The translations under genes and the position numbers were made by a program. The notes beneath the pieces are model-generated. The model was not told the origin of the DNA, ran no database searches, and saw nothing but the letters and a program-made list of their open reading frames with translations. From assembly GCF_014836545.1 (NCBI RefSeq), contig NZ_JACSQS010000011.1, forward strand, positions 29,790 to 93,789: a stretch of DNA of 64,000 nucleotides, written 5' to 3'. Of this stretch, positions 9,276 through 17,722 are shown in pieces (the first letter of the stretch is position 1; the number at the start of each line of letters is the position of its first letter). Source of the stretch: Stenotrophomonas lacuserhaii. Lineage in GTDB: Bacteria; Pseudomonadota; Gammaproteobacteria; Xanthomonadales; Xanthomonadaceae.

Positions 9276-10274
9276 TTAATGGCTGCGGCTGACGGCGTAG
9301 CGGGCCAGACCGCGCAGGGCGGCTACCGCATCGTTGTCGGCCAGGCCGTCCAATGCCCGCTCGGCGGCTGCGGCGTATTCCTCGGCGCGGTTGCGGCTGT
9401 AGGCCAGCCCGCCGGTGGCGTGGATCGCGGCCAGCACCTCGGGCATCGCGCTGGCATCACCGTCCTGCACGATGCTGCGCAGGCGCTGGCGGGTCGCCTC
9501 GTCCGAATGGACCATGGCGTGGATGAGCGGCAGGGTGGCCTTGCCTTCGGCCAGGTCATCGCCCAGGTTCTTGCCCAGTTCTTCGGCGTTGGCCGAGTAA
9601 TCCAGCACATCATCGGCAATCTGGAACGCGTAGCCCAGCGCCATGCCATAGTCATACAGCGCCTGCTGGGTGGCCTCTTCCACCCCGCTGGCCAGCGCGC
9701 CCAGGCGGGTGCCGGCGGCGAACAGCACCGCGGTCTTGCGCTCGATCACGCGCAGGTAGGCGGCCTCGTCGGTATCGGGGTTATGTACGTGCAGCAGCTG
9801 CAGCACTTCGCCTTCGGCGATGCGGTTGGTGGTGTCGGCCAGGATCCGCATGACCGGCATGCGGTCCAGTTCCACCATCAGCTGGAAGCTGCGCGAATAC
9901 AGGAAATCACCCACCAGCACGCTGGGCGCGTTGCCCCACAGCGCGTTGGCGGTGCTGCGACCACGACGCAGGCTGGATTCGTCCACCACGTCGTCGTGCA
10001 GCAGCGTAGAGGTGTGGATGAACTCGATGATCGCCGCCAGCTGGTGGTGTTCCGGGCCGGCGCCGCCGACCGCGCGGCCGGCCAGCATCACCAGCATCGG
10101 GCGCAGGCGCTTGCCGCCGGCGGAAATGATGTGGTCGGCGATCTGGTTGATCAGCACCACGTCCGAAGCAAGCCGGCACCGGATCAGGGCATCGACGGCG
10201 GCCATGTCGTCGGCGGCAAGCGTCTGGATCTGGGGCAGGCCCAGGGCGGCACGGGTGTCTTCGATGATGGTCAT
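9276..10274 (-). CDS. ispB: Polyprenyl (octaprenyl-type) diphosphate synthase
   Basis: A 332-residue trans-prenyltransferase that builds the side chain of ubiquinone from farnesyl or geranyl diphosphate and isopentenyl diphosphate. The GGKRLRP substrate segment is at 53-59, the first Asp-rich motif DDVVD at 94-98 and the second (QIADDVLDYSA) near residue 220. Size and motifs fit IspB. I use the ATG at 10274 (MTIIEDTRAALGL); a TTG five codons upstream at 10289 is in frame but neither has a clear ribosome-binding site. Its stop lies just beyond the shared palindrome with murD2. The product chain length cannot be read from sequence by eye. Confidence 0.93.
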   Translation of the reverse strand: MTIIEDTRAALGLPQIQTLAADDMAAVDALIRCRLASDVVLINQIADHIISAGGKRLRPMLVMLAGRAVGGAGPEHHQLAAIIEFIHTSTLLHDDVVDESSLRRGRSTANALWGNAPSVLVGDFLYSRSFQLMVELDRMPVMRILADTTNRIAEGEVLQLLHVHNPDTDEAAYLRVIERKTAVLFAAGTRLGALASGVEEATQQALYDYGMALGYAFQIADDVLDYSANAEELGKNLGDDLAEGKATLPLIHAMVHSDEATRQRLRSIVQDGDASAMPEVLAAIHATGGLAYSRNRAEEYAAAAERALDGLADNDAVAALRGLARYAVSRSH

Positions 10275-10392
10275 GCGGTCTGGCTTCAAGGCTCGCCGCC
10301 GATTATAGGCGCTGGCCGTGAATTCGGGCGCATGCCGGCCTGGACACGGCGCTGGTGGCCGCCGGATGGACCGGTGAAGGCACCGGTTGCCG

Positions 10393-10406
10393 TGAATACG
10401 TATGCA
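10393..10406. promoter_or_regulatory. Operator candidate of the alpha-glucan locus, copy 1
   Basis: The sequence TGAATACGTATGCA is a near-palindrome (one mismatch) centred on ACGT and lies 96 bases upstream of the alpha-glucosidase start. The 17-base extension TGAATACGTATGCAGGC recurs exactly at 17590 and, inverted, in front of the TonB receptor. Symmetry and spacing are typical of LacI-family operators. Confidence 0.8.
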
Positions 10407-10501
10407 GGCAGCACCACGCCACAGGGCCCGAGGCTAAGCTTCCATCGCTGCATTCCGGCCCGTGTTTCCGCAGGGGCCAACAGAGCCCGGAGGGGGGCCT
10501 G

Positions 10502-12118
10502 ATGTCCAATACGCCATGGTGGCGCGGCGCCGTCATCTACCAGATCTACCCGCGCAGTTTCCTCGATGCCAACGGCGATGGAGTCGGCGACCTGCCGGGC
10601 ATCATCGACCGCCTGGACTACATCGCCGCGCTCGGCGTGGACGCGATCTGGATCTCGCCGTTCTTCAGATCGCCGATGGCCGACTTCGGCTATGACATCG
10701 CCGATTACCGCGACGTGGATCCGCTGTTCGGCACCCTGGACGATTTCGACCGGCTGCTGGCCAAGGCGCATGCGCTGGGCCTGAAGGTGATGATCGACCA
10801 GGTGTTGAGCCATACCTCGATCGAACACGACTGGTTCCGCGAGAGCCGCCAGGACCGCACCAATCCGAAGGCGGACTGGTATGTCTGGGCCGACCCGCGC
10901 GAGGACGGCACCGCGCCGAACAACTGGATGTCGCTGTTCGGTGGCGTGGCGTGGCAGTGGGAGCCGCGGCGCGAGCAATACTTCCTGCACAACTTCCTGG
11001 CCGACCAGCCGGACCTGAATTTCCATAATCCGGCGGTGCAGAAGGCCACGCTGGACAACGTGCGGTTCTGGCTGGATCGCGGGGTGGATGGTTTCCGCCT
11101 GGATGCGATCAATTTCTGCTTCCATGACCGGCAGCTGCGTGACAATCCGCCGAAGCCGGCGGACAAGCGCGTCGGCCGCGGTTTCAGTCCGGACAATCCA
11201 TACGCCTACCAGTATCACTACTTCAACAATACCCAGCCGGAGAACCTGCCGTTCCTGGAAGAACTGCGCGCGTTGCTGGACCAGTATCCGGGTGCGGTCA
11301 GCCTGGGCGAAATTTCCTCGGAGGATTCACTGGCCACCACCGCCGAATACACCACCGCCAAGCGCCTGCACATGGGGTACAGCTTCGAGCTGCTGGTGGA
11401 TGATTACAGTGCGGCCTATATCCGCGATACGGTGTCGCGCCTGGAAACCGCGATGACCGAGGGCTGGCCGTGCTGGGCCATCTCCAACCACGACGTGGAG
11501 CGCGCGGTGACCCGCTGGGGCGGGCATCCGGCCGATCCGCGCCTGGCACGGATGCTGGTGGCGATGCTCTGTTCGCTGCGCGGTTCCATCTGCCTGTACC
11601 AGGGCGAGGAGCTCGGTCTGGGCGAGGCCGATGTCCCGTTCGAGGCGCTGCAGGACCCCTACGGCATCACCTTCTGGCCGAACTTCAAGGGCCGCGATGG
11701 CTGCCGGACCCCATTGCCGTGGCGCGATGCGCCGTTGGCCGGTTTCACCACAGGCACGCCGTGGCTGCCGATCCCGGCTGACCATCAGTCGCGCGCAGTC
11801 GCCGTGCAGGAAGCCCAGCCGGATTCGGTGCTGTCCGCGTTCCGCCGCTTCCTGGCCTGGCGACGCACGCAGCCGGTGCTGATGCACGGTGCCATCCAGT
11901 TCCTGGACAGTACCGAGCCGGTGCTGCTGTTCGAACGCACGCTGGGCGAAGAACGGCTGCTGCTGGCCTTCAATCTGTCCTCCCAGCCGGTACGTCACCC
12001 GCTACCCGCAGGGGCGTGGCGGGCAGTGGAGGTGCCGGGTCCGGATGCGGGCGCGATCGATGGCGTGGACATGGTGCTTCCTGCGCACGCGGTGTACTGC
12101 GCACGTCGCATCGACTGA
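10502..12118 (+). CDS. GH13 alpha-glucosidase (oligo-1,6/alpha-glucosidase type)
   Basis: A 538-residue cytoplasmic enzyme without a signal peptide that should split glucose from maltose, maltodextrins or sucrose-like sugars. The opening WWRGAVIYQIYPRSF is typical of the oligo-1,6-glucosidase branch of GH13. The nucleophile is D201 (GFRLDAINF), the acid/base E270 (SLGEISSED) and the third carboxylate D331 (SNHDVERA). The ATG at 10502 follows GGAGGGG. It is the plus-strand arm of the maltodextrin locus and has the shared operator upstream and a strong terminator downstream. It would act on sugars brought in by the MFS transporter at 19984. Exact linkage preference is not evident. Confidence 0.93.
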   Translation: MSNTPWWRGAVIYQIYPRSFLDANGDGVGDLPGIIDRLDYIAALGVDAIWISPFFRSPMADFGYDIADYRDVDPLFGTLDDFDRLLAKAHALGLKVMIDQVLSHTSIEHDWFRESRQDRTNPKADWYVWADPREDGTAPNNWMSLFGGVAWQWEPRREQYFLHNFLADQPDLNFHNPAVQKATLDNVRFWLDRGVDGFRLDAINFCFHDRQLRDNPPKPADKRVGRGFSPDNPYAYQYHYFNNTQPENLPFLEELRALLDQYPGAVSLGEISSEDSLATTAEYTTAKRLHMGYSFELLVDDYSAAYIRDTVSRLETAMTEGWPCWAISNHDVERAVTRWGGHPADPRLARMLVAMLCSLRGSICLYQGEELGLGEADVPFEALQDPYGITFWPNFKGRDGCRTPLPWRDAPLAGFTTGTPWLPIPADHQSRAVAVQEAQPDSVLSAFRRFLAWRRTQPVLMHGAIQFLDSTEPVLLFERTLGEERLLLAFNLSSQPVRHPLPAGAWRAVEVPGPDAGAIDGVDMVLPAHAVYCARRID

Positions 12119-12146
12119 TCGTTTTTCTCCGTTGGTGGTAGTTGAA

Positions 12147-12179
12147 GGGGCGCGGCCGAGTAGTCGCGCCCCTTTTTTT
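12147..12179 (+). terminator. Rho-independent terminator of the alpha-glucosidase gene
   Basis: An eight-base-pair GC stem (12147-12154 with 12165-12172) is followed by seven T. From here to 12431 I see no gene. Confidence 0.9.
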
Positions 12180-12431
12180 GGTCGAGTTCCAAGGTGTGAA
12201 GCGAACTGTGCTGGACGACAGCGTCAGCCAGGCAAGGCAAGGCAGATTGCAGGGTCCCGCCGCAGAACGGAACCGACATGAAGACCATCCCGCGACAGTC
12301 CTGGTGATGTGTGCGCTGCCCGGTGCAGCCTTCGACACGACCGCCACGTCTGCAACAAAGATGGCAGGCTGGTAGCTGGCTGAGCGGGCCTGTGAACCGG
12401 GCACGACGGGTGTTTGCCACACGCCGGAAAC

Positions 12432-12458
12432 AAAAAATGGCGCCCATGAGGGCGCCAT
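12432..12458 (-). terminator. Rho-independent terminator of the TonB receptor gene
   Basis: A perfect nine-base-pair stem (12437-12445 with 12450-12458) has a four-base loop. On the minus strand a run of six T follows. It lies 25 bases after the stop of the TonB-dependent receptor. Confidence 0.9.
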
Positions 12459-12483
12459 TCTGCTCAGTCCCGCAGAGGCAGGG

Positions 12484-15249
12484 TCAGAACTTGTAGTTCA
12501 CGCCCAGCATGTAGGTGCGGCCCCATTCCACGTATTCCAGCGGGCGATCCGTGGTGCCCGCATAGGTGCGGTACGGTTCGTTGGTCAGGTTGGTGCCCTG
12601 CAGCAGCAGGGTCAGGCCGGCCATCGCGCTGCTGTCGCTGAAGGTGTAGCTCACCTGCGCGTCGGTCACGTTCTCGCCCACCACGTAACGCAGCGTGCGG
12701 TTGCCGTTGAAATTGCCGATTTCACCGATGAAGTCCGAACGACGGCGCTGGCTCACGCGTGCTTCAAACCCATTGCGTTCGAAGTAGGCGGTGAAGTTGT
12801 ACACGCGGTCGGACAGGCCGGGCAGGGCGATCGGATCGCTGCCCACGCTGGAGGCACTTTCCGGATCCAGGATCTCGATGTCGCTGTCGTTGAAGGTCGC
12901 GCTGGCCTGCACGCCGAAGCCACGCAGGGCATCGGTGAACATGTCCAGCGGCAGCGAAGCGGTCAGTTCAAGGCCGCGCAGGGTACCGCCCTTGCCGTTC
13001 TGCGGCGAAGAGAACGTTCCGGTCTGCAGCACCGGTGCCACCATGCCCGGCGGCGGCACGTAGCTGGCCAGCAGATCGGAGAAGTCGTAGTCGTCCACCG
13101 ACTGGGTGTACACGTAGCTCTTCAGGTCCTTGTAGAACACCGCGGCCGCCACGTAGGCGCGTTCACCGAAGTACTTTTCGTAGGACAGGTCCAGCGCGGT
13201 GGCACGCCATGGATCCAGCAGCGGGTTGCCGCCACTGCCGCCGGGGCGGCCGGTAGCGGTGTCCACGCCGAATTCCAGGCCGGCACGCATCTGGTCCACG
13301 CGCGGGCGCGCCACCTGTTTGGCCGCGGCGAAGCGAAGGGTCTGCTGGTGCGGGAACATGAAGGCCAGGTTCAAGCTCGGCAGCCAGTCGTTGTAGGTCT
13401 TGCCGGCGTCGATCGGCAGCACGTTCTGGCCGGCCGGACGCGAGCGGTCGAAGTAATTGGACTGCGAACTCTGGTCGGCGTGCTGCATCTGCACGCCGAT
13501 GTTGCCGCGCACGCCGACCACGCCGATATCGGTGTTGATGTTGGCGCGCAGCCATGCGGTGGTGATCTTCTCCTGCACCGTCCACGACTTGGGAATCAGG
13601 TAGTCGAGATCGGTGACCGGGTTGAATTCCATGTAGCGCTCGACCGCGGCAGGCACGTTCCAGGCCGGGATGTAGCCGATGCCGGCGAAGCCCAGGTTGA
13701 CCCGGTCACGCTGCAGGTCGGCGGCGATGTTCGCATCGCCCTGTGCACCGAGCAGGATGTTGCCCTCGGCCTGGGTCTTGTCCTTCTGGCGGTCGGCATA
13801 GTTGACGCCGATGTCGAAGTCGGCGAACACCGAGGAAAGGCCTTCCGGCGCCGGCAGGGTAAGTGCCACGCGCGCGCCCTTCAGGCGGTCTTCCACCGTG
13901 GGCACCTTGCCGTAGCCGGAGCCGTAGATGGTGTTGGTCAGGAACAGCGCATCGGGATTGGAGTAGTCCAGCCCCGGGGTGATCTGCGAGAAACCGTTCG
14001 GGTTGACCACCAGACCGATCGTATCCAGCTGCGGCATCGGGGTCAGCTGCAGGTTGTTTTCCAGGTTCAGCTCATCGCGGGTGGCCTTGGAGTAGTTCAC
14101 ATCGGCCACCAGCTTGACGCCGTTGCCGAAGGTGAACTCGTTGTTCCAGCCGAACGCATCGATCTTGTCTTCGCGCTTGTTGTACATGCCACGCACCAGC
14201 GGGTAGACACCGCTGGCAGTCCCACCGGCGAAGGTGCCATCGGCATTCACCTGCGGATTGCTGATCAGCAGGCCCGGCGTGTAGCCACCGTTGAAGTTGC
14301 TGAGGTTGACCTCGAACTGGTTGGCGGTGTCGATCTGTTCGGCTTCGGTGTGGAAGGCATCCAGCGTGCTGGTCCAGCTGTTGGACGGGCGGAACTGCAC
14401 GGTGGCCATCAGCCCGTCGCGCTTGTTGTTGCCGGTGCGGCGCAGCGCCTTGATGCCGTCGCTGAAGGCCACGCCGGGTGCCAGGCCCGGGCGGTTGCCG
14501 TTGTCGGTGTTCTCGGTGGTCCACGGCTCGTACAGACCGACCTGGTTCTCCTGGATCGGGTTGTCGCTGTGCGCATAGCCGATGGCAATACCCAGGGTCT
14601 TGTCGAGGAACTGGTCGATGTAGCTGGCGCTGAAGCGGTTGCCGAACTCGTCCACGCCTGCGGCTTCGCCCAGCGAGCTCTTCTGGTAACGGCCGCTGAC
14701 CGCGATCACGCGGTCCGGGAAGCTCAGCGGACGGGCGGTCTGCATGTCGATGGTGCCCGACAGACCCTGGCCGACCAGCGCCGCATCAGGGGTCTTGTAC
14801 ACGGTCACGCCGTTGACCAGTTCGGACGGATACTGGTCGAACTCGACGCTGCGGTTGTCACCGGTGCTGACCACTTCGCGGCCATTGAGCAGGGTGGTGG
14901 CGAAGTCCGGGGACAGGCCGCGCACGCTGATCACCTGGGCGCGGCCGGCCACGCGTTGGGCGGCCAGGCCGGGCAGGCGCGCAAGTGATTCGGCGATGCT
15001 GACATCGGGCAGCTTGCCGATGTCTTCTGCGGAAATGACTTCCACCACCGAGGTGGCGTCCTGCTTCACCGCGATGGCGTTCTCGATGCCGCGGCGGATG
15101 CCGGTGACCTGCACCGCATCCAGGTTCGTCGCCGCAGAACCGGTCTGGCCGGTGGCGGTGGTGGACGTGGTGGACTGCGCGAATGCGAGTACCGGTGACA
15201 GTGCGACGGCCAGCGCCAATGACAGCGCGTTGCGCTTGTGGTTCGACAT
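12484..15249 (-). CDS. TonB-dependent receptor, maltodextrin-type
   Basis: A 921-residue outer-membrane receptor that probably takes up alpha-glucan oligosaccharides with TonB energy. Residues 1-24 are a signal peptide (ALSPVLAFA). A plug domain follows at about 45-165, with the typical IGKLPDVSIAESLARLPG and VRGLSPDF segments. The rest is beta-barrel, ending in the outer-membrane sorting end GVNYKF. The ATG at 15249 has GGGAGGGG upstream. The substrate is inferred from the neighbours and from the shared operator 129 bases upstream. Length and plug style match the large sugar TonB receptors of Xanthomonas and Caulobacter rather than siderophore receptors. Confidence 0.93.
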   Translation of the reverse strand: MSNHKRNALSLALAVALSPVLAFAQSTTSTTATGQTGSAATNLDAVQVTGIRRGIENAIAVKQDATSVVEVISAEDIGKLPDVSIAESLARLPGLAAQRVAGRAQVISVRGLSPDFATTLLNGREVVSTGDNRSVEFDQYPSELVNGVTVYKTPDAALVGQGLSGTIDMQTARPLSFPDRVIAVSGRYQKSSLGEAAGVDEFGNRFSASYIDQFLDKTLGIAIGYAHSDNPIQENQVGLYEPWTTENTDNGNRPGLAPGVAFSDGIKALRRTGNNKRDGLMATVQFRPSNSWTSTLDAFHTEAEQIDTANQFEVNLSNFNGGYTPGLLISNPQVNADGTFAGGTASGVYPLVRGMYNKREDKIDAFGWNNEFTFGNGVKLVADVNYSKATRDELNLENNLQLTPMPQLDTIGLVVNPNGFSQITPGLDYSNPDALFLTNTIYGSGYGKVPTVEDRLKGARVALTLPAPEGLSSVFADFDIGVNYADRQKDKTQAEGNILLGAQGDANIAADLQRDRVNLGFAGIGYIPAWNVPAAVERYMEFNPVTDLDYLIPKSWTVQEKITTAWLRANINTDIGVVGVRGNIGVQMQHADQSSQSNYFDRSRPAGQNVLPIDAGKTYNDWLPSLNLAFMFPHQQTLRFAAAKQVARPRVDQMRAGLEFGVDTATGRPGGSGGNPLLDPWRATALDLSYEKYFGERAYVAAAVFYKDLKSYVYTQSVDDYDFSDLLASYVPPPGMVAPVLQTGTFSSPQNGKGGTLRGLELTASLPLDMFTDALRGFGVQASATFNDSDIEILDPESASSVGSDPIALPGLSDRVYNFTAYFERNGFEARVSQRRRSDFIGEIGNFNGNRTLRYVVGENVTDAQVSYTFSDSSAMAGLTLLLQGTNLTNEPYRTYAGTTDRPLEYVEWGRTYMLGVNYKF

Positions 15250-15377
15250 TTTCCCCTCCCAGGCAATGTTGCCGAATCTAGTTGTGGTCCGCGCCGGCAC
15301 CGCCGATACGGGTCGCGGCACGGTGGCCGCTGACTGCGACGCTATGGTATGCAGCGCGCCGCGCGCTGGAATCAGCC

Positions 15378-15391
15378 TGCATACGTATTCA
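15378..15391. promoter_or_regulatory. Operator candidate of the alpha-glucan locus, copy 2
   Basis: TGCATACGTATTCA is the reverse complement of the copies at 10393 and 17590, and the flanking GCC is also shared. It lies 129 bases upstream of the TonB receptor start and faces the same way relative to that gene. Confidence 0.82.
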
Positions 15392-15420
15392 ATGCAACGA
15401 CGTGCGGTGTAAGCGATTAC

Positions 15421-15472
15421 AAAAAGGGGACGGAGGGAATTAATTTGAATTAATTCCCTCCGTCCCCTTTTT
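15421..15472. repeat. Perfect 25-bp palindrome overlapping the GH97 gene end
   Basis: The left arm 15421-15445 pairs with 15448-15472 across a two-base loop. The outer core A5 GGGG ACGGAGGG is the same as in the palindrome at 9190. The GH97 reading frame runs into it and stops inside, so it encodes the last residues and the stop codon. Confidence 0.95.
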
Positions 15473-17515
15473 GAAGCGGATGGCCTGGCCGCCGCCGGGG
15501 CCGAGGATCAGGGTGAGATGGTCGGCGCTGGTCACTTCGCGCGTTTCGCGCACGAACGCGAACGGGTTGCTGCGGAAATCCGCGCCGTCGCCATCGCGGT
15601 AGATCTCCGCGCGGTAGCGCACGCCCGGTTCCAGGAAGCCCAGTGATATCGGCAGCACGCGGCCGTGTTCGTCGGTGATGCTGCCCAGGAACCAGTCGCT
15701 GCTGTTACGGTCGCGGCGGACGATGGTGACGAAGTCGCCGACCTCGCCGTCCAGCACCCGGGTCTGTTCCCAGTCCACCGCCACGTCCTTGATGAACTGG
15801 AACGCGTCCAGGTGCTGCTGATAATGCACGGGCAGGTCGGCGGCCATCTGGATAGGGCTGTACAGCACCACGTACAGGGCCAACTGGCGGGCCAGCGTGC
15901 TGGGAATGGCCTGCCCATGGCGGCCCTTCAATGACAGCACCCCGGGGGTGTAATCCATCGGCCCGGACAGCATCCGGGTGAACACCAGGTTGACCTCGTG
16001 CTCGGGCGGATTGGGCGGCTGGCCCCAGGCGTTGTACTCCATGCCGCGTGCGCCTTCGCGCGATATCCAGTTCGGATAAGTGCGGCGCAGGCCGGTGTCC
16101 TTGATCGGTTCGTGCGGGTTGACCGCGAGCCTGCGTGCGGCCGCTTCCTGTACCACCTTCAGGTGGTGGCGGGCCATGAACTGACCGTCATGCCATTCGC
16201 GCAGCAGCGGTCCACCGGCCGGGTTGCGTCGGTCCACCTGGCCGTCATCGCAGACGTACCCGGTCTTGAACGAATCCACGCCCAGGCGCGCATACAGATC
16301 GAGCGCCGCGCCCAGCTGGTCCTCGTAATGGTCGATGGCGCAGCCGGTTTCATGGTGGCCCACCAGGTGCACGCCCTTTTTCGCACCGTACGCGGACAGC
16401 GCCTCGATATCGAAATCCGGCGTCGCGCGGGTGAAGTCGAAGTCGTAGCCGTTGCCCACCCAGTTGCCGTGCCAGCCGGGATTCCAGCCTTCCACCAGCA
16501 CGCCACGGAAGCCGTTGGCGGCGGCGAAATCAATCACTTTCTTGGTCTTGGCGGTGGTGGCGGCGTGGCGCCGGCCGGTGGCCCAGCTTTCCTCGTCCAG
16601 GTGCATCGACCACCACACCCCGAGATACTTCGATGGCTTGACCCAGCTGACATCGCCCAGCGCATTGGGTTCGTTGAGGTTGAGGATCAGGTCCGATTCG
16701 ACCAGTCCACCCGCCCGGTCGGCGATCTGCAGCGTGCGCCACGGCGTGCTGAAGGGCAGGGCACGGCGGACCTTCCAGCCATCGGCGGACGGTGACAACT
16801 GCGCGCGCAGGCGCTGGCCTTCGGTGCGGCGCAGCCACATGCCGGCATAGTCCACCAGCGCGGCTTCGTGGATGGCCACGTGCAGCCCGGCGTCGCTGCG
16901 CAGGGTGATCGGGGTATGTGCCAGCGGCACCTCCTGCAGCGGCGTGCGCGCATAGAGGTATTCATAATGGATCGGCTCGCCGGCCGGGATCCACCAGGCC
17001 GTGGACGGCTGGGCGATGGCGAACTCGGTCAGCTCCTCATCAATGATCGCCTCGGCCAGTCCCGGCTGCTGCGGAAACACGTAGCGAAAGCCCACGCCGT
17101 CATCGAACACCCGGAACACCACGTCCAGCCGGCGTTTGTCGCCGGTGGTCTGGCGCAGGGAAACGGTCAGCTCGTTGTAGTGGTTGCGGGTCAGTCGACG
17201 CTCGCCCCACGGCTGCTCCCAGGTTTCATCGAAGGCACGGGTGCTGCTGCCGGTGATTTCAAAGTCACGGTCCAGCCGGCCATCACGCAGTTCGAAGCCC
17301 AGCCTGGATGCGTCCACTACCGCATCGCCGAGTCGCTGCACCTGGTAGCGGGCCGTGCCGCCGTCCACCTGCAGCGTCACTTTCAGGATCTTCCCCGGCG
17401 ATTCGACGCTGGCCGACGGCGTGGTGGCAGCCATCAGGACCGGGCTGGCGAACAGCAGGGCCAGGCCCAGCCACGGCCTGCTGCGCCCACGCAGCAACAA
17501 CGAAAACAGCGACAT
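15440..17515 (-). CDS. GH97 alpha-glucosidase (SusB-like), secreted
   Basis: A 691-residue exported glycosidase of family GH97, likely an inverting alpha-glucosidase working in the periplasm on maltodextrins. A signal peptide ends near residue 29 (FASPVLMA). The N-terminal beta-sandwich follows (EYLYARTPL segment), then the catalytic barrel with the family segments LVEGWNPGW, HLVGHHETG, VDSFKTGYV and WISREGARGMEYNAWG. The start at 17515 has GGGAGGGG upstream. The final residues KKGTEGINSN are encoded by an inserted palindrome and look foreign to the family, whose C-terminal domain appears to end around QAIRF. It is divergent from the six-hairpin glycosidase with one operator between them. Confidence 0.9.
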   Translation of the reverse strand: MSLFSLLLRGRSRPWLGLALLFASPVLMAATTPSASVESPGKILKVTLQVDGGTARYQVQRLGDAVVDASRLGFELRDGRLDRDFEITGSSTRAFDETWEQPWGERRLTRNHYNELTVSLRQTTGDKRRLDVVFRVFDDGVGFRYVFPQQPGLAEAIIDEELTEFAIAQPSTAWWIPAGEPIHYEYLYARTPLQEVPLAHTPITLRSDAGLHVAIHEAALVDYAGMWLRRTEGQRLRAQLSPSADGWKVRRALPFSTPWRTLQIADRAGGLVESDLILNLNEPNALGDVSWVKPSKYLGVWWSMHLDEESWATGRRHAATTAKTKKVIDFAAANGFRGVLVEGWNPGWHGNWVGNGYDFDFTRATPDFDIEALSAYGAKKGVHLVGHHETGCAIDHYEDQLGAALDLYARLGVDSFKTGYVCDDGQVDRRNPAGGPLLREWHDGQFMARHHLKVVQEAAARRLAVNPHEPIKDTGLRRTYPNWISREGARGMEYNAWGQPPNPPEHEVNLVFTRMLSGPMDYTPGVLSLKGRHGQAIPSTLARQLALYVVLYSPIQMAADLPVHYQQHLDAFQFIKDVAVDWEQTRVLDGEVGDFVTIVRRDRNSSDWFLGSITDEHGRVLPISLGFLEPGVRYRAEIYRDGDGADFRSNPFAFVRETREVTSADHLTLILGPGGGQAIRFKKGTEGINSN

Positions 17516-17589
17516 TTCCCCTCCCAGGGTGATGCGGGAACTGCGCCGACCATAGCCCAGCCGGTACGGCCGCCTGAGCCGACAGGCCA

Positions 17590-17603
17590 TGAATACGTAT
17601 GCA
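17590..17603. promoter_or_regulatory. Operator candidate of the alpha-glucan locus, copy 3
   Basis: TGAATACGTATGCA lies 75 bases upstream of the GH97 start and 120 bases upstream of the glycosidase start at 17723. A single site may control this divergent pair. Confidence 0.82.
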
Positions 17604-17722
17604 GGCAGACCGCCCCCGGCGCCTGCCGTCTACCATGTCCGCACGATGCCTTGAGGGAGGCGTTGCGCCCCCGCCGGCCGCTTGGCAGGCAGGGACCTAC
17701 AACATGCAAAGAGGGAGGGAGG

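Noticed and set aside
13348-14988. 546-codon open frame opposite the TonB receptor
   Set aside because: It is a high-GC antisense shadow. The minus strand encodes a complete receptor with signal peptide, plug and sorting end, while this frame is rich in His, Val and Gly without any family pattern.
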